A DNA stretch of 64,000 nucleotides from Lysobacter_K sp043738095 (GTDB lineage Bacteria; Pseudomonadota; Gammaproteobacteria; Xanthomonadales; Xanthomonadaceae), in assembly GCA_043738095.1 (NCBI GenBank), contig JAYSZI010000076.1, positions 10,676 to 74,675 on the forward strand. The letters run 5' to 3'. The notes under the pieces were generated by a model. That model worked only from the letters and a program-made list of their open reading frames with translations. It ran no database searches and had not been told where the DNA came from. A program made the translations under genes and the position numbers. Shown here piece after piece: positions 9,697-18,139 of this stretch (position 1 is the stretch's first letter; every line of letters begins with the position of its first letter).

Positions 9697-11727
9697 ATGT
9701 TGCGTTCGATCCTACGCCTGCTGTTGCCGTGTTTGTCGTTGCCAGGGTTGCTGCTGACCGGCGGGCAGGCCGACGCACGCGCCGCCACCGCCCGCATCGC
9801 GCGCGTCAGTACCGCGGTAGCGACGCTGCAGACGGTGCGCGTGCAACTGGATTGGCCGGCCCAGGCCACCCACGGGACCCTGCGAATTCAGGCGGGACGC
9901 GTCGATGCGCCCGACCTCGGCTATCGCTTTCGCAATCTCGACTGGCGCTGCCCCTTGCATCGCGACGGACGCGGCGGCTGGCGTTGCGACGGGGTGGTGC
10001 GCGGTGGCGGAGGCCAGCCGTTCCGGCTCGCGCTGGACCTGGCTAGCGCGAGCACCGACGCCCGCCTGTCGCGCGGTGCCGCCACGATTGCGTTGCACCG
10101 CAACGCCGCTGCGCCCGACATCACCCGCCTGGATCTGACCCGCGTGCCGCTGGCCTGGGCGCAGGCCCTGATGACGCGCGCGTGGCCGGATGCGCGCCTC
10201 ACCGGTGGCTCATTCGACAGCCGCTTGACCATCACCGCGGCGGCACGCGCGCCATTGCGCATCGCCGGGCCGCTGACGCTGCACGCGGCGGCGCTCGATA
10301 CGCCCGATGGCACGATCGCGGCGGAGAATCTCGGCGCGCAACTGGACCTCGATGTCCGTCTCGGTGCGCAGGACCACGTCACGCTCGATGGCCGTCTGCA
10401 CGGCGGCGAGCTGCTGTTCGGCAACGCTTACATCGCCCTCGCGCAACGGCCGGTGGCGCTGCGCATCGAAGCAACGCAGCGCGGTACCCAGGGCTGGCAA
10501 CTGCCGCATATCCGTTGGAGCGACAACGGCGGGCTGTCGGCGGAGGGCAGCGTAGCGCTGGCAAAAGACGTGAGCGTGCGCGGGTTGGACGTGCGGCTGC
10601 GCAGCGACAACCTGGGCGCGTTGCGCGATGGCTACTTGTCGGGCTGGCTAGGTCGGGTCGGCCTGGACGATCTGCAGCTGCAGGGCGCGCTCGATGCGCA
10701 CGTGCGCATGCGTGATGGCGTCCTGCAGGCCGTCGACGCCAGCCTGCATCAGGTGCAAGTCGCCGACCCGCAGGATCGGTTCCGCTTCGACGCGCTCGAC
10801 GGCGACCTGCGCTACTCGGCCGGTGGGGAGGTCAGCAGTCAGCTGACATGGCAGGCCGGCGGGTTGTACGGCCTGGAGTTCGGCGCGGCGCGGCTGCCGT
10901 TCGCCAGCGGCAATGGCAGCTTGCGATTTGCCGAGCCGGTGACCTTGCCGATCCTCGGCGGCAGCGCGACGTTCGATCAATTCCAGATCCGCCCGCCCAG
11001 CGCCAGCGAGGGCATGGACATCCGCTTTGGCCTCACGCTGGACCGGCTCGACGTCGGCCAACTGGCCAAAGCGCTCGGCTGGCCGGCGTTCACCGGCCAG
11101 CTCAGCGGCCGCATCCCCCAGGCGCGTTACGCCGCCGATCGCCTGGATTTCGACGGCGGTCTGGCTATGGAGATATTCGGCGGCAGCGTCGCGGTGTCAG
11201 CGCTGGCGATGGAGCGGCCCTTCGGGGTCGCGCCGACGCTCTCGGCGGACATTACGTTTGACGATCTCGACCTGCAGGCGCTGACCGGGGTGTTCGGTTT
11301 TGGCGAGATCACCGGGGCGCTCGACGGGCGCATCGGCGGATTGCGACTGGTGGACTGGCGGGCGGAAGCATTCGATGCGCACCTGCGCACCGACCGCAAG
11401 CGCGGCGTCCGTCAGCGCATCAGTCAACGCGCCGTGCAGGACCTGACCAGTGTTGGCGACGCCTCGTTCGTCACCGGTCTGCAGTCGCGTCTGATCGGCC
11501 TGTTCGACGACTTCGGCTACCGACGCATCGGCATCGCCTGCAAGCTCGCGGACGAGGTTTGCACGATGGACGGGCTTGGTTCAGCCGGGCAGGGCTTTAT
11601 TATCGTCCAAGGCTCAGGTCTGCCGCGGCTGCGCGTAGTCGGTTTCAACCGACGCGTCGACTGGCCGACGCTGGTCGAGCGCCTTGCCGCGATTGGCAAG
11701 GGCGATGTCAAACCGGTCATTGAGTGA
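9697..11727 (+). CDS. ydbH: YdbH-like AsmA-family envelope protein
   Basis: A 676-aa protein with an N-terminal signal/anchor (residues 1-18, LRLLLPCLSLPGLLLTG) and a long beta-rich body with repeats such as LTIHAAALDTPDG and LDLDVRLGAQDHVTLDG. The C-terminal part (VGDASFVTG, FGYRRIGIACKLADEVC, GFIIVQGSGLP) matches the YdbH family. In E. coli, YdbH is one of three AsmA-like proteins (with YhdP and TamB) that support phospholipid transport between the membranes. The identification is supported by the next gene, a YdbL-type protein. Confidence 0.78.
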   Translation: MLRSILRLLLPCLSLPGLLLTGGQADARAATARIARVSTAVATLQTVRVQLDWPAQATHGTLRIQAGRVDAPDLGYRFRNLDWRCPLHRDGRGGWRCDGVVRGGGGQPFRLALDLASASTDARLSRGAATIALHRNAAAPDITRLDLTRVPLAWAQALMTRAWPDARLTGGSFDSRLTITAAARAPLRIAGPLTLHAAALDTPDGTIAAENLGAQLDLDVRLGAQDHVTLDGRLHGGELLFGNAYIALAQRPVALRIEATQRGTQGWQLPHIRWSDNGGLSAEGSVALAKDVSVRGLDVRLRSDNLGALRDGYLSGWLGRVGLDDLQLQGALDAHVRMRDGVLQAVDASLHQVQVADPQDRFRFDALDGDLRYSAGGEVSSQLTWQAGGLYGLEFGAARLPFASGNGSLRFAEPVTLPILGGSATFDQFQIRPPSASEGMDIRFGLTLDRLDVGQLAKALGWPAFTGQLSGRIPQARYAADRLDFDGGLAMEIFGGSVAVSALAMERPFGVAPTLSADITFDDLDLQALTGVFGFGEITGALDGRIGGLRLVDWRAEAFDAHLRTDRKRGVRQRISQRAVQDLTSVGDASFVTGLQSRLIGLFDDFGYRRIGIACKLADEVCTMDGLGSAGQGFIIVQGSGLPRLRVVGFNRRVDWPTLVERLAAIGKGDVKPVIE

Positions 11728-11750
11728 TCACGAGTCACAGGAGAAGCGTC

Positions 11751-12368
11751 ATGCGCCGTTGGATGGGAATACCGGTCACCGCCGTGCTGGTGACGGCTTG
11801 CGTCACGATCAATGTGTACTTCCCTGCGGCCGAGGCCAAGGAAGCGGCCAAGGAGTTCGTCGAGAAGGTCATCGGCGACGAAATCAAGCCGCAGGCGCCC
11901 GCTCCCGGCGACAAGCCTAGGGGGCAGAGCGCTGGGCTGACACCGGCGCAGTCGTTGCGGTCGCGGATCGACTGGCTGTCGCTGGTCGGCATCGGCAGTG
12001 CGCACGCGCAGTCGCAACCCGACATCACCCTCAAGACGCCCGCAATCCAAGCGATCCAGGCACGCATGGCAGCGCGTTTCGATGCCGAGTTGCGGGCCGG
12101 TTTTGATGCGGGTGCGCTTGGTTTTGCCAGCGACGGCACCGTCGTCGTGCGCGATGCCGCCCAGCTCGCGCTCAAGGACCGCGTCGCGGTGAACCAGGCG
12201 GTGGCCGAGGACAACCGCGACCGCAAGGCGGTGTACCGGGAAGTCGCGGTCGCCAACGGTCATCCGGAGTGGGAGTCGCAGATCCGCGAAGTGTTCGCCA
12301 AGCAGTGGGTAGCGAGCGCGCGCTCGGGTTGGTGGTACCAGAGCGGCGGCGGCTGGAAGCAGAAGTGA
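11751..12368 (+). CDS. ydbL: YnbE/YdbL-like lipoprotein (DUF1318), probable fusion
   Basis: A 205-aa protein. The start at 11751 follows an AGGAG Shine-Dalgarno sequence. Residues 1-17 form a lipoprotein signal ending in LVTAC, followed by VTINVYFPAAEAKEAAK, which resembles the short lipoprotein YnbE. Residues ~80-92 (LSLVGIGSAHAQS) look like a second, internal signal-peptide end; after it comes a YdbL/DUF1318 domain (FDAGALGFASDGTVVV, to WYQSGGGWKQK). In E. coli, ydbH, ynbE and ydbL are three separate genes; here the last two seem joined. It lies 23 bp after the ydbH-like gene. Confidence 0.78.
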   Translation: MRRWMGIPVTAVLVTACVTINVYFPAAEAKEAAKEFVEKVIGDEIKPQAPAPGDKPRGQSAGLTPAQSLRSRIDWLSLVGIGSAHAQSQPDITLKTPAIQAIQARMAARFDAELRAGFDAGALGFASDGTVVVRDAAQLALKDRVAVNQAVAEDNRDRKAVYREVAVANGHPEWESQIREVFAKQWVASARSGWWYQSGGGWKQK

Positions 12369-12433
12369 CGCGGCGGGCGAGATCATCCTGAGAGCAGCGA
12401 CGACGAGCGTCAGCTGACCCTTGCCGCAAAACT

Positions 12434-12459
12434 GGACGACCCGCCCCGGCGGGTCGTCC
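12434..12459. terminator. 12-bp perfect hairpin after ydbL-like gene
   Basis: GGACGACCCGCC and its exact complement GGCGGGTCGTCC flank a two-base loop. On the plus strand it is followed only by GCGTTTGGG, a poor U-tract, so it may act as a weak terminator or an mRNA 3'-end stabiliser rather than a classical intrinsic terminator. Confidence 0.5.
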
Positions 12460-12525
12460 GCGTTTGGGCCGTCGTCCCGGAACCATCTGCGACAATGCGC
12501 GTCCCCCCCGCAACCGCACGAACCC

Positions 12526-13884
12526 GTGGCCCGTACCCGCAACCGCGTCGACCAGACCCCGTTTGAAGCCGAAATCACCGGCCTGACCCACGATGGCCGC
12601 GGCGTCGCCCGGCGTGCCGACGGCAAGGCCGTGTTCGTGGCCGGCGCCTTGCCGGGCGAGCGCGTCATGGCCTCGCAGACCGGCCGCCACCGCAGTTTCG
12701 ACGAGGCCAAGACGGTCGACGTGCTGCTGGCTTCGCCCGACCGGGTCGCCCCGCGGTGTGTGCATTTCGGTGTGTGCAGCGGCTGCGCGTTGCAGCATGT
12801 CAACGAAAGCGCGCAGATCCTTGCCAAGCAGGGCGTGCTGCTCGACAACCTGCAGCGCATCGGTCACGTCACCCCGGAGCGGGTGCTGCCGCCGTTGACC
12901 GATGCCGCCTGGGGCTACCGGCGCAAGGGCCGATTCTCGGTGCGCCGGGTCGAGAAGAAGGACAAGACCCTGGTCGGTTTTCGCGAGGTCGATCCGCGCT
13001 TCGTCGCGGATCTCACGCGCTGCGAAACGGTGATCCCGCAGATCGGCGAATACATCGCTGAGTTGGCGTTGCTGGTCGACGGCCTGCAGGCGCGCAGTGA
13101 GATTCCGCAGATCGAGTTCATCGCCGGCGATCCCACGGCCGGTGCCAACGGCGAAGCGCATAGCGGCATCGCTCTGACGTTTCGGCACATGGCGCCGTTG
13201 TCCGAGAGTGACAAGGCGGCGCTCGTCGCATTCGCGCAGGCGCACGATTTCGCCATTTTCCTGCAGCCCGGCGGCCTCGAGACGGTGCACCCGCTGTGGC
13301 CGGCCGATCCGCAACTGTCTTTCTCGTTGCCGCAGTGGAACCTGGAGTTCAAGTTCCGTCCGCTCGATTTCATTCAGGTCAACGCCGGCCTCAACGGCAA
13401 GATGATCGCCAGCGCGCTGGCGCTGCTCGATGCCCAGCCCGACGAGCGCGTACTCGATCTGTTCGCGGGCCTGGGCAACTTCACCTTGCCGCTGGCGCGC
13501 AGCGTGCGCGAAGTGGTGGGCGTCGAAGGCGAGGCGGGACTGGTGCAGCGGGCACGCGACAACGCCGCGCACAACGGCGTGACCAACGCCCAGTTCCATG
13601 CAGCCGACTTGGGCAAGGACCTCAGCGCTGAACCGTGGATGCGCGAAGGTTTCGACAAGCTGCTGCTCGACCCGCCGCGCTCGGGCGCCGATTTCGTGCT
13701 GACGCAGCTGCCGCTCGAACAGTTCAAGCGCATCGTCTACGTGAGCTGCCATCCGGCGTCGCTCGCGCGCGACGCCGGTTACCTGGTCAACGAACGCGGC
13801 TGGAAGTTGCGCGCCGCCGGGGTGATGGACATGTTTCCGCATACCGCGCATGTCGAATCCATCGCCATGTTCGAGCGGGACTGA
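12526..13884 (+). CDS. rlmD: 23S rRNA (uracil-1939-C5) methyltransferase RlmD
   Basis: SAM-dependent RNA m5U methyltransferase of the TrmA/RumA family. An N-terminal TRAM domain (TPFEAEITGLTHDGRGVARR) is followed by the iron-sulfur cysteines (CVHFGVCSGCALQHV near residues 79-88 plus RCET near 165), the SAM motif DLFAGLGNFTLPLA and the catalytic Cys in YVSCHPASLARD near residue 407. A GTG start at 12526 gives 452 aa, beginning just before the TRAM domain; the E. coli protein has 433 aa. In-frame sequence upstream to 12421 has no homology features and includes the hairpin, so it is not used. Confidence 0.93.
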   Translation: MARTRNRVDQTPFEAEITGLTHDGRGVARRADGKAVFVAGALPGERVMASQTGRHRSFDEAKTVDVLLASPDRVAPRCVHFGVCSGCALQHVNESAQILAKQGVLLDNLQRIGHVTPERVLPPLTDAAWGYRRKGRFSVRRVEKKDKTLVGFREVDPRFVADLTRCETVIPQIGEYIAELALLVDGLQARSEIPQIEFIAGDPTAGANGEAHSGIALTFRHMAPLSESDKAALVAFAQAHDFAIFLQPGGLETVHPLWPADPQLSFSLPQWNLEFKFRPLDFIQVNAGLNGKMIASALALLDAQPDERVLDLFAGLGNFTLPLARSVREVVGVEGEAGLVQRARDNAAHNGVTNAQFHAADLGKDLSAEPWMREGFDKLLLDPPRSGADFVLTQLPLEQFKRIVYVSCHPASLARDAGYLVNERGWKLRAAGVMDMFPHTAHVESIAMFERD

Positions 13885-13951
13885 GCCCTCGTGCGATGCA
13901 CCCCAACGCACCGCAGCGCGCACTGAACTGCGCCCTCTGAGACCGGTTTCC

Positions 13952-14482
13952 ATGTCCATTGAAATAGAACGCAAGTTCCTCGTCACCGGCGATGGCTGGC
14001 GCGCCGCCGCGCACCGGGTCGTGCCGATGGCGCAGGGCTATCTCAATGATCTGGCGGCGATGGACAGCAGCGTCGATGGCCGCGCCGCGATGAAGGCGTC
14101 GGTGCGCGTGCGCATCGCCGGCGACGAGGCGTTCCTTAACCTGAAATCGCGCGAACTCGGCCACACCCGGCAGGAATTCGACTACCCGGTAACGCTGGAC
14201 GATGCGCGCGCATTGCTCGCGCTCAGTGTCGGTGGCCTGATCGACAAGCGGCGCCATTACGTTCAACACGAAGGCCACCTGTGGGAGGTCGACGAGTTTC
14301 TCGGCGACAACCTTGGCCTAGTCGTGGCGGAGATCGAACTCGCATCCGCCGAGCAAACCTTCGCCAAACCCGAATGGGCCGCCCGCGAAGTCACTGACAG
14401 CCTGCGCTACTACAATCTGGCTCTGGCCTCTCGGCCGTACTCGCAATGGAGCGAGGCGGAGCGGGTGGGCAGCGCCCCCTGA
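13952..14482 (+). CDS. CYTH domain triphosphate-tunnel protein
   Basis: A 176-aa CYTH-fold protein starting at 13952, where the diagnostic EIERKFLV (ExExK) motif begins at residue 4. The further charged strands (SVRVRIAG, AFLNLKSRELG, EVDEFLGDNLGLVVAEIEL) that line the tunnel are present. Members hydrolyse inorganic triphosphate or thiamine triphosphate, or are class IV adenylate cyclases; which applies cannot be told from the sequence. Bacterial single-domain proteins of this size are most often triphosphatases. It sits 67 bp after rlmD and 12 bp before nagZ. Confidence 0.85.
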   Translation: MSIEIERKFLVTGDGWRAAAHRVVPMAQGYLNDLAAMDSSVDGRAAMKASVRVRIAGDEAFLNLKSRELGHTRQEFDYPVTLDDARALLALSVGGLIDKRRHYVQHEGHLWEVDEFLGDNLGLVVAEIELASAEQTFAKPEWAAREVTDSLRYYNLALASRPYSQWSEAERVGSAP

Positions 14483-14494
14483 CGGAGTTTTGCC

Positions 14495-15490
14495 ATGCTC
14501 GTAATCGGCGTCGCCGGTACCGAACTCACCACGCAGGAGCGCGACTGGCTGCAGCACGATGCCTGCGCCGGCGTGATCCTGTTCACCCGCAATTTCGCCT
14601 CAAAGGCGCAGGTCGCCGAGCTGTCGCAGGCGATCCGCGATGCCGCGCCGCGCCCGCAACTGATCTGCGTCGATCAGGAAGGCGGCCGCGTGCAGCGCTT
14701 CCGCGAGGGCTACATCGCGCTGCCGCCGTTGCAGGGTTTCGGCCAGCACTACGCTCAGGATCCGCAGGCTGCGCTCAAGCTCGCCGAGGAGCATGCGTGG
14801 CTGATGGCGAGCGAAATCAAAGCCAGTGGTGTCGACCTCAGCTTCGCGCCGGTGGTGGACTTGGGACGCGGCAACCTCGCGATTGGCAACCGCGCGTTTT
14901 CGGAGGATCCGCACGTGGTCGCCGAGTTCACCCGTGCTTACGTGCGCGGCATGCACGCGGCCGACATGGCGGCGACGTTGAAACATTTTCCGGGCCACGG
15001 CTCGGTGCTCGAGGACACCCATTTCGACGATGCGGTGGATCCGCGTTCGCTCGAAGAGATGCGCGCGCTCGACCTCGTTCCGTTCGTGGCCGGCATCGAG
15101 GCCAACGCCGACGCGGTGATGATGGCGCACGTGGTGTATCCGGCTATCGCGCCAGAACCGGCCGGCTATTCGCGCCGCTGGATCGAGGACATCCTGCGCA
15201 CTGAGATGGGGTTCCGCGGGGTGGTGTTCAGCGACGACATCGGCATGGCCGCGGCGTTCTCCGCCGGCGGCATCAAGTCGCGCATCGACGCGCATCTGGA
15301 TGCGGGCTGCGACGTGGTGCTGGTATGCCATCCGGAGTTGGCCGAGGAGTCGCTGGCGGCGGTCGAAGGCCGCAAGCTCAACACGATGGCGCTGGCCGGC
15401 CTGATCGGTCGCGGGGCGATGGGCTGGGATGGCCTGCTCGCCGACGCACGCTACGGCGCCAGTCGCGGTCGCGTGGAAGGGCTCGCCTGA
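14495..15490 (+). CDS. nagZ: Beta-N-acetylhexosaminidase NagZ
   Basis: Cytosolic glycoside hydrolase family 3 enzyme that removes N-acetylglucosamine from anhydro-muropeptides in cell-wall recycling. The GH3 motif KHFPGHGSVLEDTH and the nucleophile region VVFSDDIGMAA are intact, and the oxyanion region VDQEGGRVQRF is clear. Length 331 aa (341 in E. coli). Its stop codon overlaps the start of the downstream phosphoribosyltransferase gene (TGATG), so the two are translationally coupled. Confidence 0.95.
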   Translation: MLVIGVAGTELTTQERDWLQHDACAGVILFTRNFASKAQVAELSQAIRDAAPRPQLICVDQEGGRVQRFREGYIALPPLQGFGQHYAQDPQAALKLAEEHAWLMASEIKASGVDLSFAPVVDLGRGNLAIGNRAFSEDPHVVAEFTRAYVRGMHAADMAATLKHFPGHGSVLEDTHFDDAVDPRSLEEMRALDLVPFVAGIEANADAVMMAHVVYPAIAPEPAGYSRRWIEDILRTEMGFRGVVFSDDIGMAAAFSAGGIKSRIDAHLDAGCDVVLVCHPELAEESLAAVEGRKLNTMALAGLIGRGAMGWDGLLADARYGASRGRVEGLA

Positions 15491-16089
15491 TGTCGATGCC
15501 TAGTTTTAGCGAGCATGATCTCGCCACGGCGCTCGCCACGGCCGACCTGATCCACGACCGCAAGGCGCTGGAGCAGGCGATCGCGCGGATGGCGGTGAAG
15601 ATCCGCAACGACTATGCGGGCGGCGTGACCGCCACGCGCGACAGTGCAAGTGCGCGGCCGGTCTTCCTCACGGTGATGCACGGCGGTTTGCCGTTTGCAG
15701 CGCAACTGGCAATGGAGATCGGTGCGCGCGGGCTCGACCTCGAATTCGATTACCTGCATGCAACGCGCTATCGCGGCGCGACCTCCGGTGGCGAACTGGT
15801 GTGGAAACATCGCCCGGTGACGCCGTTGCGCGGACGCCGCGTGCTGCTGGCCGACGACATCCTCGACGAGGGCCACACCATGGCCGCGATCGGGCAGTGG
15901 TGCCGCGCGCAGGGCGCGATCGACGTGCGCATCGCCGCGCTTGCGGTGAAATTGCACGATCGTTGTGTGCCGGGGTTGAGCGCAGACTATGTCGGGGTTG
16001 AGGTGCCGGACCGTTACGTGTTCGGGTACGGCATGGACTATTACGAGCAGGGTCGCAACCTGCCGGCGATCTACGCGTTGCGCGAGTAG
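15490..16089 (+). CDS. hpt: Hypoxanthine-guanine phosphoribosyltransferase
   Basis: Purine salvage enzyme that joins hypoxanthine or guanine to PRPP. The start at 15490 overlaps the nagZ stop. The PRPP-binding loop VLLADDILDEGHT is intact near residue 120, and the N-terminal VFLTVMHGGLPFAAQL and C-terminal DRYVFGYGMDYYEQGRNLP motifs are typical of the 6-oxopurine enzymes. Length 199 aa. Placed between nagZ and a methylthioinosine phosphorylase gene, whose product releases hypoxanthine, it would reuse that base. Confidence 0.88.
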   Translation: MSMPSFSEHDLATALATADLIHDRKALEQAIARMAVKIRNDYAGGVTATRDSASARPVFLTVMHGGLPFAAQLAMEIGARGLDLEFDYLHATRYRGATSGGELVWKHRPVTPLRGRRVLLADDILDEGHTMAAIGQWCRAQGAIDVRIAALAVKLHDRCVPGLSADYVGVEVPDRYVFGYGMDYYEQGRNLPAIYALRE

Positions 16090-16210
16090 GAACACCACGC
16101 CCACCACGGCGCCTAACAGCGAACTCACGGCGTTCGGGATGACAAATGATTTGCGTCCCAAGTGCCAACGGCCTGCGTTCGCCATCACGCAAGACCAAAA
16201 AGGAAATCGG

Positions 16211-16993
16211 ATGATCGCGGCAATCGGTACCATCGAACTGGCCATTATCGGTGGCACCGGGCTGTATCAGCTGGCCGACCTCCGGGACGTCGAGACGCAT
16301 CAGCCGGTCACGCCCTACGGAGCGCCCTCGGGGCCGGTGCGGATCGGCACGCTCGATGGACATCGCGTCGCGTTCCTCGCCCGCCACGGCGAAGGTCACT
16401 CGGTGCCGCCGCACCAGATCAACTACCGCGCCAACCTGATGGCGCTGAAAGCGCTCGGTGCGCAGCGCGTGCTCGCGCTCAACACCGTCGGTGGCATCAC
16501 CGAGCGCTTCGGCCCGCGCGTGCTGGCGTGCCCCGACCAACTCATCGATTACACGTGGGGCCGCATCTCCACAATTTGCGAAGTCGAACCCGATGGCCGG
16601 CTGGGCGGCGAAGTGCTACACGTCGACTTCGGCGAGCCGTACACGCGCGCCTTGCGCGACGCGATGCTTACTGCGGCGGTCCGCGCCGGCGTCGCATTGG
16701 TCGGGCACGGATGCTACGGCGCCACCCAGGGCCCGCGGCTGGAAACCCGCGCCGAGATCGCGCGGATGCAGCGCGACGGGTGCGATCTGGTCGGCATGAC
16801 CGGCATGCCTGAGGCGGGGCTTGCGCGCGAAATGGAGCTCGACTACGCCTGTCTCGCGATCGTCGCCAATTGGGCCGCGGGCGCCGGCCCCGACCCCGAT
16901 GAAGTGATTACTCTGGCCGACGTGCTTGCCAATGTCGGCGCCGCGTCGGCCCAGTTGCCGTCGTTGCTGCGGGCGTTGCTCGCGGGCGATTGA
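16211..16993 (+). CDS. mtiP: S-methyl-5'-thioinosine phosphorylase
   Basis: A 260-aa purine-nucleoside phosphorylase of the MTAP/MTIP family. The start at 16211 follows AGGAAATC and is just before the phosphate loop (LAIIGGTGLYQL). Further motifs are ARHGEGHSVPPHQINYRANL, GATQGPRLETRAEI and VGMTGMPEAGLAREM. The homologue beside nagZ in Pseudomonas aeruginosa (PA3004) acts on methylthioinosine rather than methylthioadenosine, and the same neighbourhood here supports that assignment; specificity is inferred. It releases hypoxanthine and methylthioribose 1-phosphate. Confidence 0.82.
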   Translation: MIAAIGTIELAIIGGTGLYQLADLRDVETHQPVTPYGAPSGPVRIGTLDGHRVAFLARHGEGHSVPPHQINYRANLMALKALGAQRVLALNTVGGITERFGPRVLACPDQLIDYTWGRISTICEVEPDGRLGGEVLHVDFGEPYTRALRDAMLTAAVRAGVALVGHGCYGATQGPRLETRAEIARMQRDGCDLVGMTGMPEAGLAREMELDYACLAIVANWAAGAGPDPDEVITLADVLANVGAASAQLPSLLRALLAGD

Positions 16994-17103
16994 GCGCCGG
17001 TAATTTGTCACGGCGCCATTCAGTTTGCATACTCGCGCTGCGAATCGGCATTTTCCATCCCGCCGGCGCGCTCAATCGCACCCAGCATGAGGTCATCAAG
17101 GAT

Positions 17104-17310
17104 ATGCAGTACGGAACAGTGAAATGGTTCAACGACGCCAAGGGCTTCGGTTTCATCTCGCCCGAGGACGGAACTGCTGATGTGTTCGCGCATTTTTCGG
17201 CGATCAGTGCCAAAGGCTTTCGTAGCCTGCAGGAAGGCCAGCGCGTCAGTTACGAGCTCACTCAGGGACCGAAGGGCGCGCAAGCGTCCAACATCGCCCC
17301 GGCTGAGTGA
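17104..17310 (+). CDS. Cold-shock domain protein (CspA family)
   Basis: A 68-aa single cold-shock domain protein with both RNA-binding motifs, KGFGFISPEDG (RNP1) and DVFAHFSAI (RNP2). Such proteins bind single-stranded RNA and DNA and act as RNA chaperones. The start at 17104 is fixed by the conserved MQYGTVKWFND opening. About 110 bases separate it from mtiP, enough for its own promoter and a structured 5' leader. A strong intrinsic terminator follows. Confidence 0.95.
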   Translation: MQYGTVKWFNDAKGFGFISPEDGTADVFAHFSAISAKGFRSLQEGQRVSYELTQGPKGAQASNIAPAE

Positions 17311-17336
17311 TCGCCCGATAGGCCGATCTTGAAAAG

Positions 17337-17360
17337 CCCCGCTTCGGCGGGGTTTTTTTT
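17337..17360 (+). terminator. Intrinsic terminator of the cold-shock gene
   Basis: A CCCCGC-TTCG-GCGGGG hairpin with a UUCG tetraloop is followed by eight T residues, 27 bp after the cold-shock stop codon. This is a textbook factor-independent terminator. Confidence 0.93.
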
Positions 17361-17682
17361 CGCTGGTCGAGGCGGCAACCGTCGCCGGTAGATCAGGCGC
17401 GGTCCAGAACCGGTGGCCTCGCCGTCGGCCCGCCGGTGCAATAGTTGCCACCGTTCGAGCGCGCCAAGTCATCGAAGCAGCGATTCTCGTTCTGGCGATA
17501 ATCGACTCCGCGCCATGTCGATGAGCATCTCTGCCGACATGGGGGCGAGCCTGCTCGTCGTCTTCAACGGCCTGCGTTTATGCAGACGGGGTCGAGGGCA
17601 TTCGGGAGATGAGGGCGAGCTCGGTTGACGTATTCAGGCCGTCCTTGGCGCCTGTCTGTCGAAGGGGAGTAGGATCACCCCG
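17361..17682. other. Intergenic stretch without a recognised gene
   Basis: About 320 bp between the cold-shock terminator and the Cus-associated operon. No plus-strand reading frame is convincing. A minus-strand frame ending at 17393 has an unusual Cys/Asn/Tyr-containing composition but no start codon or recognisable family. Any promoter of the metal operon should lie in the right-hand part; no metal-regulator operator could be identified by eye. Confidence 0.5.
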
Positions 17683-18063
17683 ATGACCCACCACGCCCGC
17701 CAGCGCTTGCGGATCACCCTGTTGGTGCTCTTCTGCCTGCTGTTCCAGCAGGTGGCGTTGGCTGCCTATGCCTGTCCACTCGACCAGATGCCGCCAGATC
17801 CTGTGGTCATGGCAGACAATTGCGCCGAGATGGGGATGGAGCAGGCCACGGTGTCGCCGGCGCTGTGCGAAAAACACTGCGCACCGGATCTGTCCGTTCC
17901 CGCCGACCATGCTGTTTTGAACGTGCCGGCGTTGGCGCTGCCGCCGGCAGCGTTTGACTTGGTCCTCATCGAGCCCCTGTCGCATGTGGCGCTGGCGGCA
18001 GACGAGCCCGTGGATCGCTCTGACCCACCCCCACGACTGCGCTACTGCAGTTTGTTGATCTAG
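17683..18063 (+). CDS. Small secreted Cys-containing protein upstream of cus operon
   Basis: A 126-aa protein with an N-terminal signal peptide (residues ~9-28, ITLLVLFCLLFQQVALAAYA) and six Cys residues after or at the cleavage region, with several Met and His residues (ACPLDQMP, CAEMGMEQ, ALCEKHC). Small exported proteins of this kind often open copper or silver efflux operons in Xanthomonads, but no function can be assigned. It lies 76 bp before the outer-membrane channel gene on the same strand. Confidence 0.65.
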   Translation: MTHHARQRLRITLLVLFCLLFQQVALAAYACPLDQMPPDPVVMADNCAEMGMEQATVSPALCEKHCAPDLSVPADHAVLNVPALALPPAAFDLVLIEPLSHVALAADEPVDRSDPPPRLRYCSLLI

Positions 18064-18139
18064 ACCTCCGAACGACCTCGCGAAACCCGCGCCGGCGCGT
18101 AGCGCCCCGTGTTTCTGATGGATTCGTTTGGAGATCTTC

